Translations under genes and position numbers: made by a program
In this document: positions 14,001 through 26,244 of the stretch, piece after piece
Numbering within the stretch: position 1 is the first letter of the stretch
How the letters are laid out: each line of letters opens with the position of its first letter
The notes under the pieces: generated by a model
The model's input: the letters and a program-made list of their open reading frames with translations, nothing else
Database searches by the model: none
What the model was told of the DNA's origin: nothing
Source: Ifrita kowaldi
Taxonomy: Eukaryota > Chordata > Aves > Passeriformes > Cinclosomatidae
Reading direction: 5' to 3'
NCBI GenBank assembly: GCA_013398055.1
Contig: VZRS01009436.1
Span: 548,654-612,653 of the forward strand
Length of the DNA: 64,000 nt

Positions 14001-14638
14001 GGGAAAAATAAGTTTGCAGTGATATATACCGTACAACAGCAGCATTCCTTCTGCAGCCTTACCTGGCAGATGCCATATTTTGCTTTTCTATGTTCACACA
14101 CACAATTAATTTCACAGGCCCTGAAATGCCTGTTGCAACAAAATTAACAATGAAGTATTGAAATAAACCTAAGTTTTTGCAGGATAGCTATGCAGATCTG
14201 AAAAATCCATACAAATAATTATGGTATGAATGAATTTGTTTTTTTGACGAGAGTTTCCTAATTATTGGGAAATATTAGGAGCAGCCTAATTATTAGACCA
14301 CTCCTAGAAAGGGAGTACACTCCTCTTTTGAAACCAAATATTTTTGTAGAGAAAACTGCAAGACAGAAGGAAGGAAGAAAGAAAAAAGGAGAAATTCTCC
14401 CTCATGGGTAAAGGGTGATTTCTTAACACAATAAGATCATTTATATATATATTTTTTTTAATCTAACAACTGTTTCAACCTTCTTGTACCTCTGACTCAA
14501 TCAAACAGTAAAGGATTTAATACAGTTGCAATATAAACTTTAAATTTTGTAAAAAGTTTTTCTGAACTCCAAGTGCACGATGATTTTAAACATTAACCAA
14601 AATGATACCAAATTTAAAAAAACCCAAAACACACTTAC

Positions 14639-14903
14639 CCGATGAGATGTCTATCCGGTTCTTCTTCCCCTGGGTGACGTTGATATGGACGCTGACTTTG
14701 CCCTCATTTATGTCAATCTCAACATGCCCCAGGCCATCTGCAAAGTTGCTGAAGAGAAGAAGTCCACTTGGGTTCCAGGTCCGGAAAAGGAAACTGACTG
14801 AAAACAGATCCTGGCTTGGACGACCAGGAACCTCAAGGTAACTGGTGGCATTGAAAAAGACAGGCACTGTATGTGGCTCCACACAAGAAAAACTTAAATT
14901 TCC
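14639..14903 (-). CDS. CNTNAP2: CNTNAP2 exon 8 (end of LamG1, first half of LamG2)
   Basis: This 265-bp internal coding exon follows the acceptor TTACTTAG (AG at 14905-14904) and ends before the donor GTAAGTG (14638 downwards). It starts in phase 0 with GGA AAT TTA (GNLSFSCVEP) and ends one base into a Gly codon after DISS. The cysteine in SFSCVEP closes the first laminin-G domain. The segment from VPVFFNATSYLEVPG onward opens the second, with the strand motifs FSVSFLFRTWNPSGLLLFS and GHVEIDINEGKVSVHINVT. Candidate N-glycosylation sites are NLS, NAT and NVT. Length, phases and peptide match human CNTNAP2 exon 8 (about codons 362-450) as I remember it, with scattered substitutions only. CASPR2 is an extracellular adhesion protein that clusters Kv1 channels at juxtaparanodes and binds contactin-2. 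CNTNAP5 is clearly less similar here. The acceptor abuts an exceptional pyrimidine tract. Confidence 0.95.
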
Positions 14904-14926
14904 CTAAGTAAAACAGAAAAAAAAAA

Positions 14927-14979
<53 letters not shown>

Positions 14980-17900
14980 AGAAAGAAAAAAAAAGAAGAA
15001 GAAAAAAAAGAAGGAAAAAAGAAAAGCAAAACCATAAGCAAAATGGTAAGATTCCACTAAATCCATAGCTACCTCTAGAAAAGTATTCTAGACTTCATTC
15101 AACCTAAAGACTACTGTAATCAATACACACTGCATCTAAAGATGTGCTATTAATGTTATCATTATTGTTACTATTGTAATAGTTACTGATGTTTCTGGTT
15201 TTTTTCCTAGCAGTGTCCATTATATTTTGTACTGTACATACACAAAATAAAAGGCAATCTGCCCTGAAGAGTTGTAGTCTAAGAAGAAGCTTAGATGAAA
15301 GCATTAATATTTCTAGTTAAAAGATAAATGAATCACAGATAAACTTGGGCTTGTCTGTGGTCCTCACAGAAACCTATAACAGAACAGTATAAAAAATGAG
15401 TGCAGATTTCCAAATACTCTGATATCAATGTGTCAGTCAACACAATACATGATGTTCCAAAAGAATGATGTATAATACCTGAAGAGTCAGCCTCTCTGTT
15501 ATGTTTTCTACTAAGTGATACTACATATGCTAATATTTCAATTCATGAAGCAGAAGGATTTGGAGTAGCTGATCGTGAAAAACACCTAATATCTTTGGAT
15601 AGTGAATAATTTTCTCGGTACAAGAAACTAGTTTCCACACTGTTAAATTTTATTCTTCAGGAAATTCACAAAAGATCCAGTCAACTTTATTGATCTACAA
15701 GGCTTTAAAATGTATCTGTAAACAAGACTAGAATTAGGGACATGAATTTTTCACTCTGGTTCTCATGTCATTTCTCACAGCAAAAGACCAAATTGGTAGG
15801 ATGTATTACCATTTTTTTTCCTTAGAAATCATAGGTACTTTGTAGAAATCTATGTCTAGAATTACTTATTACTGCATGAATGTAAATATAACAGGAAAAC
15901 TTCCTCTGCTGAAGAATTCCTATAATATGTGGCAAAGTGGATCCTGTCCTGGGGTTAGGCTTTCTCATGCATTCTTGCAGGTCGACATTATGTGGCAATT
16001 CTAGCTCTATTTGGGAAGGAAGAATTTTATCTGATGCATTATAGAAATTATTACTAAAATCAAGATAGCAATTCCTCTGATATTTATTTGTACATTAAAA
16101 AATATTAAGGCTTGAACAACATTTTTGGAGGTACATAGATATTTATAGATTTAGTCCACCTAAGCAGTGTTCAGAATCCCGGTAGAAGTCAGTCATCATC
16201 TTTACTGTACAATTATTTTTAAATTCTGCATTACTGACTTACTGATTTAGGCTTTTATGTCACATTTCTGTATTTGTACTGTACAAATGCATCTGAAAGT
16301 TCATCTTGAGGGAAAGTAGAGAATTTGGAAGCAAGATAGGATATTTGTGCCTGAAAATGTGTAGGAGGAAAGACCTAAGTAAATTTTTTAAAGAAGTAAT
16401 TATATTCAATCGGAGGTAATGGATTACATCAATAAGCAAGTTTTAGCACTCATTTGTCAATGTCCAAACCCATCACTTTTTAAAAGAATATCACACCAGA
16501 AAAACACCTTATCTGTATCATAGTGAGATACAACTGGTGTGGCAGACTCAGCTTCTTATATAGGATTTCCATGTAAAAAGCCAAATGAATAAAAATTATA
16601 TTTTCTTGAGCACTAAGATAAATACTTGGATTATTCTGCATAACAACTTCTTTTTCCTGCAGAACATCAGAAGTTGTACAGAGTCTACCTCCAAAGGCCA
16701 GCAGAATTAGCAGTAACTAGACTATCAGTTTGGCAGCTTCCGGGATCAATTAGGGAACACTGGTATTTCTAGTAATCTGCAACTAGAGAAGACATTTCTT
16801 TAAATTGATCTCCTGGACTTGCTCCTAAACTGAAATAGAAACAGGTAACTCATTCATTTGAATAGTTTTAATCTAAACATTTCCAAGTTTGCTACAGAAT
16901 ACTGGTGCTTCAACCACAAATTTTACACCCAGTAAAAAAAAAGGTGGAGAGTGTCTGAAATACCCTCTGTAACCCTTGGCTATTATTCTCAGTGTGATGG
17001 TCACCCTATACATAGAAACAACTTCTGTTACATTGTTAAGGCAGTCCTGCGTACACACGGAAGGCTACATAATTTTTTAAGAGACGTCATCTCACGGTCC
17101 CGTCACAGATACCAATTAAGCAGTGCTCACAGAGTATTCTTTTTAAGAGTTCTTTTTGCTGCCTTGTTACCAAGAGGAACTAACAATTTCCTCATTACAA
17201 GAAGGCTTTTATATCCAATTGACACTCTCCTGTCATCCTGATGTTTTGGATACTTGCATTTATAACACCTATTAATGTTAATGGCACTGAATGCATTCAA
17301 ATCCTTTTTCACATCAGTGAATGCATTTCGCAGGAACAGCCTAGCTGCATTAAAGTTTCTTGAGAAAGTAACACGTAGTTCTAATTTCTCTGCTAGTTAG
17401 CATTTTCCCTACTGAGCTATTCAGATTAATATGAACTGGATTTTTGATCCCCTCTATGACTGTAGTTCACAAGATGAGTCCTCTTTTAAGTACAGCCCAT
17501 CTTATATAGATGGCTCACTACTTCTAGGTCAAGAGTTCGAGTTAATCTGCAGCTTGTCTCTATAATAGCCTCCTCATTTTTCAAAGAGAATGAGATCCTA
17601 TTCTGTAGATTCAGAGTGACATGCTGAATAGTTTTCTGGGCAATGACATCTGGAAGTCAAATATATACTGTGCATTTATATTGAAACTCTTGGTCTTATC
17701 AGAGAATTTTTCATACTACATTGATAGGGAAAAGATAAAAACAACTTAATTTGTGTAGCTTGAGCTGTGTACTGTGATCTTTCATCTATTTGGCAAATTA
17801 GATTCATGTTTACTTATAAATCAATTTTGCCTATCCACATTCAAACATTATCCCTTGTGTAAAATACTGCTGTAAATACCTTTCCAAATTAAAAGACCTA

Positions 17901-20391
17901 CTGGCTTGAATAGGAAGCTCCCAGAAGACAGGTAATGAGTTTATTAAGACTACACTACCTGTTAAATCAGGGTGGATCATACAGTACAAGCAGTGCACTG
18001 CACACTAATGCCATCTCAAATATCACAAAAGAATCAAAAAAACTTTTCCCCTTTACTTTCTGAATCTAAACCAAATATGTTAGTAAAGTCAGCGTTGGAC
18101 TTTATTTAAGCTTATAATACTTTTAATTTGCCTTTTGATTCTTACTCTTCAATAAAGCAAAAGGATGCTTGGTGGTGCTTTTTTGGTCATAACATGCATG
18201 CATATGAGACATTATTTTTTTTAATTTAATTTTGTTTAGAGACAAATAAACATCATCCTCATCTTATCATCTCTGATTTTCTGGGCCTCCTCATTGTGTA
18301 TAATTAATTTATCAAGTCCCTTTCACTGCATCACTTCTGAAATTCATCTTCATATAGGAATATGATTTTCCTTTGTTTCACAGCCCTTTAAAATCCTTCT
18401 TTACTCTGAATTTATCTTCCTTTGTGATACTTCTCACAACCACACTGATTACTTTGCTTGTATTCAGCCTCATTATACTGTGTGTGTCATGCCTTTTAAG
18501 ATAAGACACTATTTGGGGCAAGGTGTGCTTCCTGTTATGGGTTTGCACAGAATCTCCTGCAATGGAGCTTTGAACACCTGTTGGACTGCTTCCGTGACAT
18601 CATCATAAACATGCTTAACAACAACAATAGTTTCAAACAATACTATTTCTCCTCCTAAATCATGCTAAAAACTAAGAGAAAAAATGGTTTTGCAAAAAAC
18701 ATAAAAAGCCATGTTGATTTAGAGTAAAATTGATTTTACTTTTGAAGAGCTGAAGCAATTCAAGTATTTCTACTGAAAACAAAGGTCACTTCTATTTTTA
18801 TAGTCATTCTCAGAATTGGAAATCAACAGAATCATCAAATTAAACTGGCACATCCTCCCCTCTTGATGTGGCACTAATACTGCCAGAACTTCTTATGAGG
18901 ATTTTACTTTCACGTTATGGGCAACAGAATTTTAAAAGGAAAGAAACAAAGAAAGAAACAAACAAATACAATCAGAAACATGATTTTTCAGAGACTTTAC
19001 ATGTCTGCTTGCTATGCCACACTTTTGAGAGGCTAGGACTTTAGAGGATAGGATTTGCACTATAGGAACTTCTTAAGCAGCACTTCTGTTCAGAAAGAGG
19101 CTTTAAGAATATGTCCTACTAACTTGCAGCGTACTTGATTGTGCAAGATGGAAAGATTGCTCCTGTACAAAGATTCTTTTTTAAATCAGGTATCAATCTT
19201 TCAAAATCATGGTTATATTGCAGCTGAAAATGCCCTGCAGGAAGGAAATCACATGTAATTTTGAAAAAAAAAAAATAAAAATCAAAGTTCCAGGAGTTCA
19301 TGAGATTGGGTTGAAAAAATTTTAAAAGTGGAATCTTACTGCATGGAATATATATCACATTCTTTCCCTTTGACAATACTGAAGAAATTAATGTATAGAA
19401 AAGGTTATAGATGTCAGGCTGTATTACTGAGTTTGTATGGGCAAACATCATATATTCAAGACTATCACTCGGATTTCCTTAATGATTTAGCCATAATGTT
19501 CATACAATTATATGAAACTTCAGTTTTGCTGTCCAAGGATAATCAATCCTTTGCATGACATCATCACTGCATATGTATAGCTTTACAATTTGTTACATAA
19601 AGGAAAATGAAATAGTGTAAACCTGTGTATTGTTAGCAGGAATTTGTGAAGTCTCTAAGCTTATACAGAAGAAAGGCTTGAAAAGTTGTTTGAACAATCT
19701 CAACTTATGGCAATAATACATTTATTTCTTACCCACATTGCTTTTACATGCCAGCAAGCATTTTCAGGAACACTTAGAGCTTTAAAAACATAGGAATTAA
19801 CGTACATTCTTTCTTAATCACCCTGCCCATAAAGCCACAAGTCTGAACAGGAAAGCAACTATGAACACTTAAGCCACTGCAAAAATAGAATAAAATGCTA
19901 ATAAGCTCTGTAATGTTAATAAGCGAATAATGATTTTCGAGTATAATATCTTGAGGTTTTTCAGACGTATCAGAAAAGACTGTAGAAGTGTTCTCATCCA
20001 AAGCCTTTTGCACTCCAGCAATCCAACTAGCTCAGCAGGGATGGAATATTATCAGGATTTAAAAGCCAAAAGAAAGCTGCAATTCATTTAATAATAAATC
20101 TTCTCTGCACTGGTTTTGGACTGCTATAATTTGAGAAGAAAGGGAAAAAGCACGTAATGGTTCAGTTTATTTTCTTAAAAAAAAAGCTATCTGACTGACA
20201 ATAAAGGTTAATTTTTGAAAGGTGAAACAAGACCCCAGAAATAAAATGCTCATATATGTGGTAAAATTTGTTTTGTGTTTTATGTTATTCCAGTATATCA
20301 CAAGAATTTCAGCTACACACCCTTGAAAACTTTCTAGTCTTCTTTAGAAAGAGAAGCAGAAGTGTGGATGACCCTGAAATTATGCTCTTAC
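14904..20391 (-). other. CNTNAP2: CNTNAP2 intron 7 (5,488 bp)
   Basis: This GT-AG intron is bounded by the exon 7 donor GTAAGA (20391 downwards) and the exon 8 acceptor (14905-14904). It falls in phase 0. Apart from the homopolymer tract at its 3' end, I see only AT-rich single-copy-looking sequence. The short open frames scattered through it have no recognisable protein content. Confidence 0.9.
14906..15056 (-). promoter_or_regulatory. CNTNAP2: Extended polypyrimidine tract and AG-exclusion zone of the exon 8 acceptor
   Basis: On the gene strand, the 151 nt directly upstream of the exon 8 acceptor AG contain no other AG dinucleotide. They are dominated by T, with an uninterrupted run of 42 T (14974-14933), a second run of 14 T (14930-14917) and T/C-rich sequence out to about 15025. 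A typical tract is 15-40 nt. The exact homopolymer length may be a sequencing estimate. Because of the large exclusion zone, the branch point could lie unusually far from the acceptor. Confidence 0.7.
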
Positions 20392-20535
20392 CACATTTGA
20401 AGGTTCCAATTTCTTCCTCTTGGCAAGGTCAGTGATATTATTGCCATTGTAGTTGATGCTCTCCATGCAGCCTTTGAAATTTTTCCTACTGTTAGAACTT
20501 GGCTTGCCAGAAAAAGGCATACCTCCAAAGGTTAT
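20392..20535 (-). CDS. CNTNAP2: CNTNAP2 exon 7 (C-terminal part of LamG1)
   Basis: This 144-bp coding exon starts and ends in phase 0 (48 codons). The acceptor reads TTTGAAG (AG at 20537-20536) and the donor GTAAGA begins at 20391. The peptide begins ITFGGMPFSGKPSS, continues RKNFKGCMESINYNG and ends KKLEPSNV. GCMESINYNG is the characteristic end of a laminin-G/neurexin domain. Its cysteine is expected to pair with the cysteine near the start of exon 8. NNITDL supplies an N-glycosylation sequon. The final GTG valine codon ends exactly at the splice site, as in human exon 7 (about codons 314-361). The exon is too short to stand out as an open frame and was identified by splice sites and homology. 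A 144-bp phase-0 exon can be skipped without frameshift, but skipping would remove the last strands of LamG1. Confidence 0.95.
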
Positions 20536-23500
20536 CTTCAAATGAAACAGAGAATGGTAGATAGTTACTGGAAGGCAAAGACTTTAAAACAATTTTGCTG
20601 TAGATGTATTTGCTTTCTTTGAACACTCAACCATGACAAAGAAGAGAGCTGGCAACACTGTTTACAGAAAAAGGATGTACCAAAATAAATACTGCAAAAG
20701 CAGAAAAAAAATTGTAATGAATTTCAAATATTTATGGTAGCCAAACCCAAGTATTATTATAGTTGTCCAAATAGTGAACAGACACACATCACAGTTATTC
20801 ATACATGAACTGCTCTTCTGATTGCTACCAGAAAATAAGCCTTTCAGACAAAGAAATTGGAATAAATGTCCATCACAGTATTTTTCTAAACAAAAGTAGA
20901 CATGAAATCAGCCAGATAATCTGATTCAAATCATTCACTCATCTCTAACTGTGTGCCAGAGCTCAGACTACACCACAGCAGTGATGCCCTCTAACACGGC
21001 ATGTTATTCTCCCTTAATGTTTATATTTCTATTTCATCCAGAAGAATTTACAGAATCACATAGTTAAAGACGTAATCCCCTCTTAAACAAAAGGACCTGT
21101 CACTACCAAGAACATGCTTTTGTCATGCATCATAGTCAATGAGGAGTTATCTGAGAATTTAGCTGGTCAAATCATCTCCTCAGAGAAGATGAGGACAACC
21201 ACTGCAAAGACTCAGTCATCAAACTGAAGCAGGAATTGTTTTTCTCTTACAGCTAAATTTCATTACCCTGGTTAATTGATTCGGCGTTATCCATAATCCA
21301 TAGTGCTAAAAAACTTAGAAAACCAAATATTTACACACTGAAAGTGTTCATCTGTCATGAAGTCTTTCTCTGTCACTCCATAGAGACTCTACAGATCTCT
21401 ACCACATCATGGTCTATATGGAAACGATTAGAAGTGAAAAATGTTACATGTTTTCATTAATATTTTGCAGCCCAAATGACAAGAATAAGGGGCTCATGAG
21501 ATTAGTCCCTGCAATCTATGTTAGGTAATTATATCCATTAGATGATGGCATAAATAGTAATGACACCTTGCTTTTCTGCCTTGCAAATGCTCAGAAAAAT
21601 ATCAATTTGTAGTCTGCTGCTGAGATTTGGCAGAACGAAGCTTTTAAACATTATTCATTGTCGATTCCATTTGTTATTACCAACAGCAGGATAACACAGG
21701 CTGACATTTTCCATTTTGAAAACATGTACGATACCACTTTCTAGCCCAAAGAGGCAGCTTCCACTTGGCATATACAAAGAACTAAAGCTATACAGCTGAA
21801 ACCTAAAATCTTTATAAATCACACACACCGACTTTGTAAAAGTCTTGTGGACACATCCTCAGGTATTGTAAATTTACATGACTTGACTTTAGAGAAGCTG
21901 CAGCACTTCACATGGACAATGTGACTGTAATATTTTAATGGTTGTCAAACATTTTATGCATGTTATAGTCATGTGTTTGGATTAAAGTAACTGGGGAAGA
22001 AAGAATTCTGAAGACAAGACAAAGAAAAAACACATACTGTGACAGTGAATTAAGAACGGGACTATTTTTTGATCTTGAAAATACAATCAGAACTAGTGTT
22101 CATTCTTCTTTTGTGTTTACTTAACTTTTCTGAAAGAGATTAACCTGGAAACTATTTTGTTTATGAAAAATAGTTTTTATTCTTTCGGCTTTATTCCCTG
22201 TTAATCACTAAAGCAACACCTTTAAATTTAGTCTGCGATGTGTAAGCCCAAAACCAGGGAGATAAGAGAGAGGAAGGAGAAGTGGTTAAGTCTCTTGAGC
22301 TTATAGGAACCACAGAAATGTATACACACACACTCAAATAAGTTCGATTAAACATAGGGATCCATGTATATGGCAAATTAAATGTATCTTTGAGAACTGC
22401 CAGTGAAATCTCTTAATGCAGGGAGGATGGGAAGGTGAATGCACTGAATTCAACTCTTACTAGGGAGACACTTATTATATGCAATATTTTTGTTACGTAA
22501 ACATCATACATATATATATAAATATATATATATGTACATATGTGCACAATTTACATAACCCTGGTTTATGGCATTCAGCCTCACTTTTTGTGTAGTTCAC
22601 TCACTTGAAAACCTTTAATAAAATCTATTTATGTGTTTTAAGTAGTTCAGTTCAGACCTTCAGTGCTCAATAAGTAATAGAGGTACAGTCAAATTTGCTC
22701 GTTATTTTCTCATTAGAACCCCCAACAAATAATGTATTTATAAAGATTTGTTGGAATATAATCAAATATTTGACTCAGAAGCATTTACAATTATAAGTAC
22801 TTTTTTCAACTGTTCATATATTCTTGATCAAAAAATTGAAAAAACATCAATGCACAAGTTAACTCAAAATTTTTTCCATGACATCATCTACAAGTGTGGA
22901 AATTACATATTTGGTGCGGCCAATCACATTAATTCTCACTAGAAACAGTGAAGCATATAAGAAAATATTAGAAAAAAATTGCAATAACCAACATTTCAAA
23001 CTTTGTGTAACAGATTAGAGGAGCTGAACAAGTTCATTATAGCTGAAGCTGTAATGTAATCAAACAACAAATCCACATTTAATTGCTACCAACACTTCTG
23101 TGAATTAACCTGACTGATTAAACAAGTTTTCTTACAACTTTCCTAACTCTTCATTGCTTCTTTCTAAAAAGAAGTGACTGATGCCATATTTGTGAAAATA
23201 CAAGGAAGTATCTACCTACCTAAGACAGGACAGATCAAGATCCGTATTAATAAAAATGTTCTAATGTGCTTCCTTTGCTAAAAATAAATACTGATGCCAC
23301 AGATTAAGGCTTTCTGATTCAAGTGCAAAATTATCACCAGAGTGGAACGACTGATTGCACCATACTTTTTTTAATATACTTCCTGCTTAGAGCAGCTGCT
23401 TTTAGAGAGTTAAAAAATCGTGTATGCCTAGCTTGCTGAATAACACAGATCTCCCACCTTAAAACAAAAGGCTGAAATGATTGTTACACCAGATGGGACT

Positions 23501-23699
23501 TGGTAGGCTAATTAAGAGAAACATAATTTGTACTTGAGAGACAACTCCATTGGAAAGAAAATTTCAGAAAATACAAGGGAATAAGTAATCAAAGAAACTA
23601 TGAAAAGGTAACAAAACATCTTAAATTATGTTAGCTTTCTTATTGTACTTATCTTTACAAAACCAATTTGAATAAAAAGAAAGAAGTTTCACTGTCTAC
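20536..23699 (-). other. CNTNAP2: CNTNAP2 intron 6 (3,164 bp)
   Basis: Phase-0 GT-AG intron between the exon 6 donor (GTAGAC from 23699) and the exon 7 acceptor (20537-20536). It contains an AT-dinucleotide stretch at 22509-22542. Otherwise it is AT-rich sequence in which I recognise no mobile element or gene. Confidence 0.9.
22509..22542. repeat. AT/TA dinucleotide microsatellite
   Basis: An interrupted (TA)n run followed by a short TGTACATATGTG segment, in intron 6. It is self-complementary and could form a cruciform. It is a likely length polymorphism. Confidence 0.75.
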
Positions 23700-23884
23700 C
23701 TCGTAGTCCAGGTCCAGGTAATCAAATTCTCCATTGGTTCTGAAGTGCTGCATGTGTCTGTCGAGGGTGAGATTGATGTTCCTCCCGTGGCGCTCTATGA
23801 TGATGGAGTGCCAGTGGTGATCATCCAAGAGGCTGCCTGTTGTCACAGATGTGTGGCCAAAAATAGAGCCAAGCTGGTTGCTGC
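23700..23884 (-). CDS. CNTNAP2: CNTNAP2 exon 6 (middle of LamG1)
   Basis: This 185-bp coding exon has acceptor TTCTCAG (AG at 23886-23885) and donor GTAGAC from 23699. It begins with the last two bases of a Gly codon split with exon 5 and ends in phase 0 after YLDLDYE. The peptide reads SNQLGSIFGHTSV, then SLLDDHHWHSIIIERHG, INLTLD and MQHFRTNGEFDYLDLDYE. DDHHWHSI is the conserved DGxWH-type signature of laminin-G domains, and NLT is an N-glycosylation sequon. Size and phases equal human exon 6 (about codons 252-313). The donor is weak, with A at +5 instead of the usual G. Reading through it gives 14 extra codons before a stop, so intron retention would truncate the protein. Confidence 0.95.
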
Positions 23885-25125
23885 CTGAGAACAGAAACAA
23901 TAGCATTTCTCACCTCATACCAGTTAGGGAAACATTTTCCTCTTTCTTTGTCAATGTTTCACGTGAATCATACCAGACATGCAATGAACTAGAGTAAGTC
24001 AGTCTGCTAGGAAGTTGAGATCTGCCCAGTGGAGAGCTGCTGCCACAAATACAAGTAGCTAGACCAAATACTGCAAGCATCTGATCTCTGAACTGCATCA
24101 ATATATGTATAAATTCATAATAGCAGTTATTTGGAGATGAACCAGAGAAGGAATACCAGTTCGCAATTGTAAAGTTGTTTACACCTGGGGTTTCCTGCCT
24201 TCAATGCCACACTACAGAAAAGAAAAACTGTCACTTCTGGGCCAGATCCTGAGCTGCATCAGAATTGTACTGATTTATGACTGCTGAGGAGAACATGGAG
24301 CTTGATTTTGACAACAAAATGCTTTTTCACTCTTGAGTTTTATGTTTTGTGTCCTCCACCAGTATTGCTTTACCAGCAAGCAGAGGGGAAAAGGCTCAAT
24401 GCAGACTGAGCTAACAGCAGCAAAAACCATCTACTGCTAGTACAGCTTATTTTGGTCTCTTCTCCTGAAGCAATCTTCCTGTTCTGGAAGTCAAACTGCT
24501 AGCAAGAATACAGTTTTGCAATTCTCTGCTGTGTTATCCAGGGGGTTTTGCCAGTGCAGCTGTGCTAGTCAGAGACCACATCTCATTGCCATCTGACTGA
24601 CATAGCTAAGCCAGCAAAGGTTGATAGCATGGATCCCAACTGAAGCAGCAAATGACTAATTCAGCAGTAAGTGTGAAATATTGCTGCACTGCTCAATAAC
24701 TCAATGCAATCTTCCATGTTCTGAATACCAAAAGGGACCTAAAGCATTTCCGAGGCTGAGAATTTCTTACCCTCAAGAATGCCTGCAACTCAGACATTAA
24801 GGTCTGTGCATACTTAAAACACATTCTGGCAAAACACATTTCCATGGCTTAAGACATTACTTTCCTACAAATGACCATCCTGCCTTTATGCTGAAGGCCA
24901 ATGGTCCTGTTGGTTAAAAAATAAAATAGAATCACATGCAAATCATTGGGCCTCAGTTTCTTCAACGTAAAGTCAAATGCAGTGCAAAGTGAAATCTAAA
25001 TGCACTTCTGCCTCCCCATCCTTCCCCCAGTCCCTGGTGTTTGAAACTAAGTCACTGGATCTCACCAGGCAAGATGAGCATCCTTTTCTACTGTCTCTGA
25101 TGCAAGACAATACTCTCAGGCAGAG

Positions 25126-25185
<60 letters not shown>

Positions 25186-26244
25186 CGTGAAGCATTACTT
25201 CTGTTTGTTGAGTGTGTGTCACAGGGCCTAGTCTCACTTATCAGCCTAATGATTTAAGAACATCCTTACCAAACTCATATATAGAAGTTATAATAACTTA
25301 TAAATACAGTCTGTGCTGAAGAATACAGAGGAACAGGAAATGAAAGGGTTACTGCTGCAATTAAAATTGTTAAAAATAGGCAACTGCTATAGGAAGGTGT
25401 GCTTTCCTCATCATCTGTTCATGTTGATTGTTAGAAAAAGAACAGGGGAAAATGCTAGTGGAAATAAGTACCATTCAATGTAAATAACAAATGGAACAAT
25501 TTAGTCTTCACATGTCTATAAGAGAACTAAGGAAAGTTGCATGAAATCTTCTGAAGTTCTTTTGTTTGAATGGAAAAAATACCTGAAACCAGATAAATGT
25601 GCTTTTATTTTTCCAAATAAACGTACTTTATAAATCCAGTCACTTGTCAGTCACCATACAGGCTCATGCCTGTAGTCCTCTACTGGGAGGACTGGAACTA
25701 GAGTAATATACAAAGGCTTTCATCATGAAACAATCTGTCTCTTTTCCTTCCCTAGTCCCCTTTTTTAGACTCTAGGAAGGCTGCTGAACTCTAACTTCAT
25801 GTGGCCCATATCTTCCTAGACCGATACTTTTTTTTTCTGCAAGGTTCCTTAAGGTGACCTTTATTCCTCCAGAAGTGATGACAGTGTCCTTCTCTCACAC
25901 AAAGCCACAGCTAAGGCCAAATACAATTCTAGCAAGTTTTTTTTCTGTTTGTAGTAATGACAATATATTGCTGATTTTGCTTTTTTGTATGATCTTCTTT
26001 TCATAGTATCTCACACAGAGTAAAAAGGACAGGGTGGAATTAAACACACACTACATTCTCCCCCTCATCATCCCCCACCCAAGAGATCCAACAGATAGAA
26101 AGGGAATTAACAACATTTTCAACAAATTATCTGATTAAATTATTAGGCTTACCATATTACTGTGGGAAAGAGGATGAAATGTTTGACCTAAAATTTTTGT
26201 GGGACAGCTAAAAACTACCACAAAACTAAACAATCAAAACATAC
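23885..26244 (-). other. CNTNAP2: CNTNAP2 intron 5 (2,360 bp)
   Basis: Phase-1 GT-AG intron between the exon 5 donor GTATGT (from 26244) and the exon 6 acceptor (23886-23885). It is the shortest of the three complete introns. It carries the AAT microsatellite at 25127-25184. No other element was recognised. Confidence 0.9.
25127..25184. repeat. (AAT)19 trinucleotide microsatellite
   Basis: About 19 uninterrupted AAT repeats lie in intron 5, roughly 1.1 kb from exon 5. A perfect array of this length is usually polymorphic. In one plus-strand frame it reads as a poly-asparagine tract, which is an artefact of the repeat and not a protein. Confidence 0.95.

Larger units (their letters stand above)
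1..14638 (-). other. CNTNAP2: CNTNAP2 intron 8, 5' portion (incomplete at the window edge)
   Basis: This is the intron sequence that follows exon 8 on the minus strand, beginning with the donor GTAAGTG at 14638-14632 and running off the left end of the window. I looked for exon 9, which should encode the rest of the second laminin-G domain (a stretch like NDGQWHEVRF), and saw no match on the minus strand. The intron is therefore at least 14.6 kb here. The open frames in it are short and resemble no protein I know. It holds a 16-bp tandem triplet (10961-11006), a strong hairpin (9719-9746), a G-rich run (7078-7106) and an exon-like open segment on the plus strand near 4.35-4.65 kb. A segment at about 6640-6960 is less AT-rich than its surroundings and unclassified. 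Nothing else could be identified. Confidence 0.85.

Noticed and set aside
14833..15066. 77-codon minus-strand frame rich in phenylalanine
   Set aside because: It is the translation of the poly-T tract upstream of exon 8 and is not a protein.
24977..25231. Plus-strand frame with a poly-asparagine tract
   Set aside because: It is the translation of the AAT microsatellite in intron 5.
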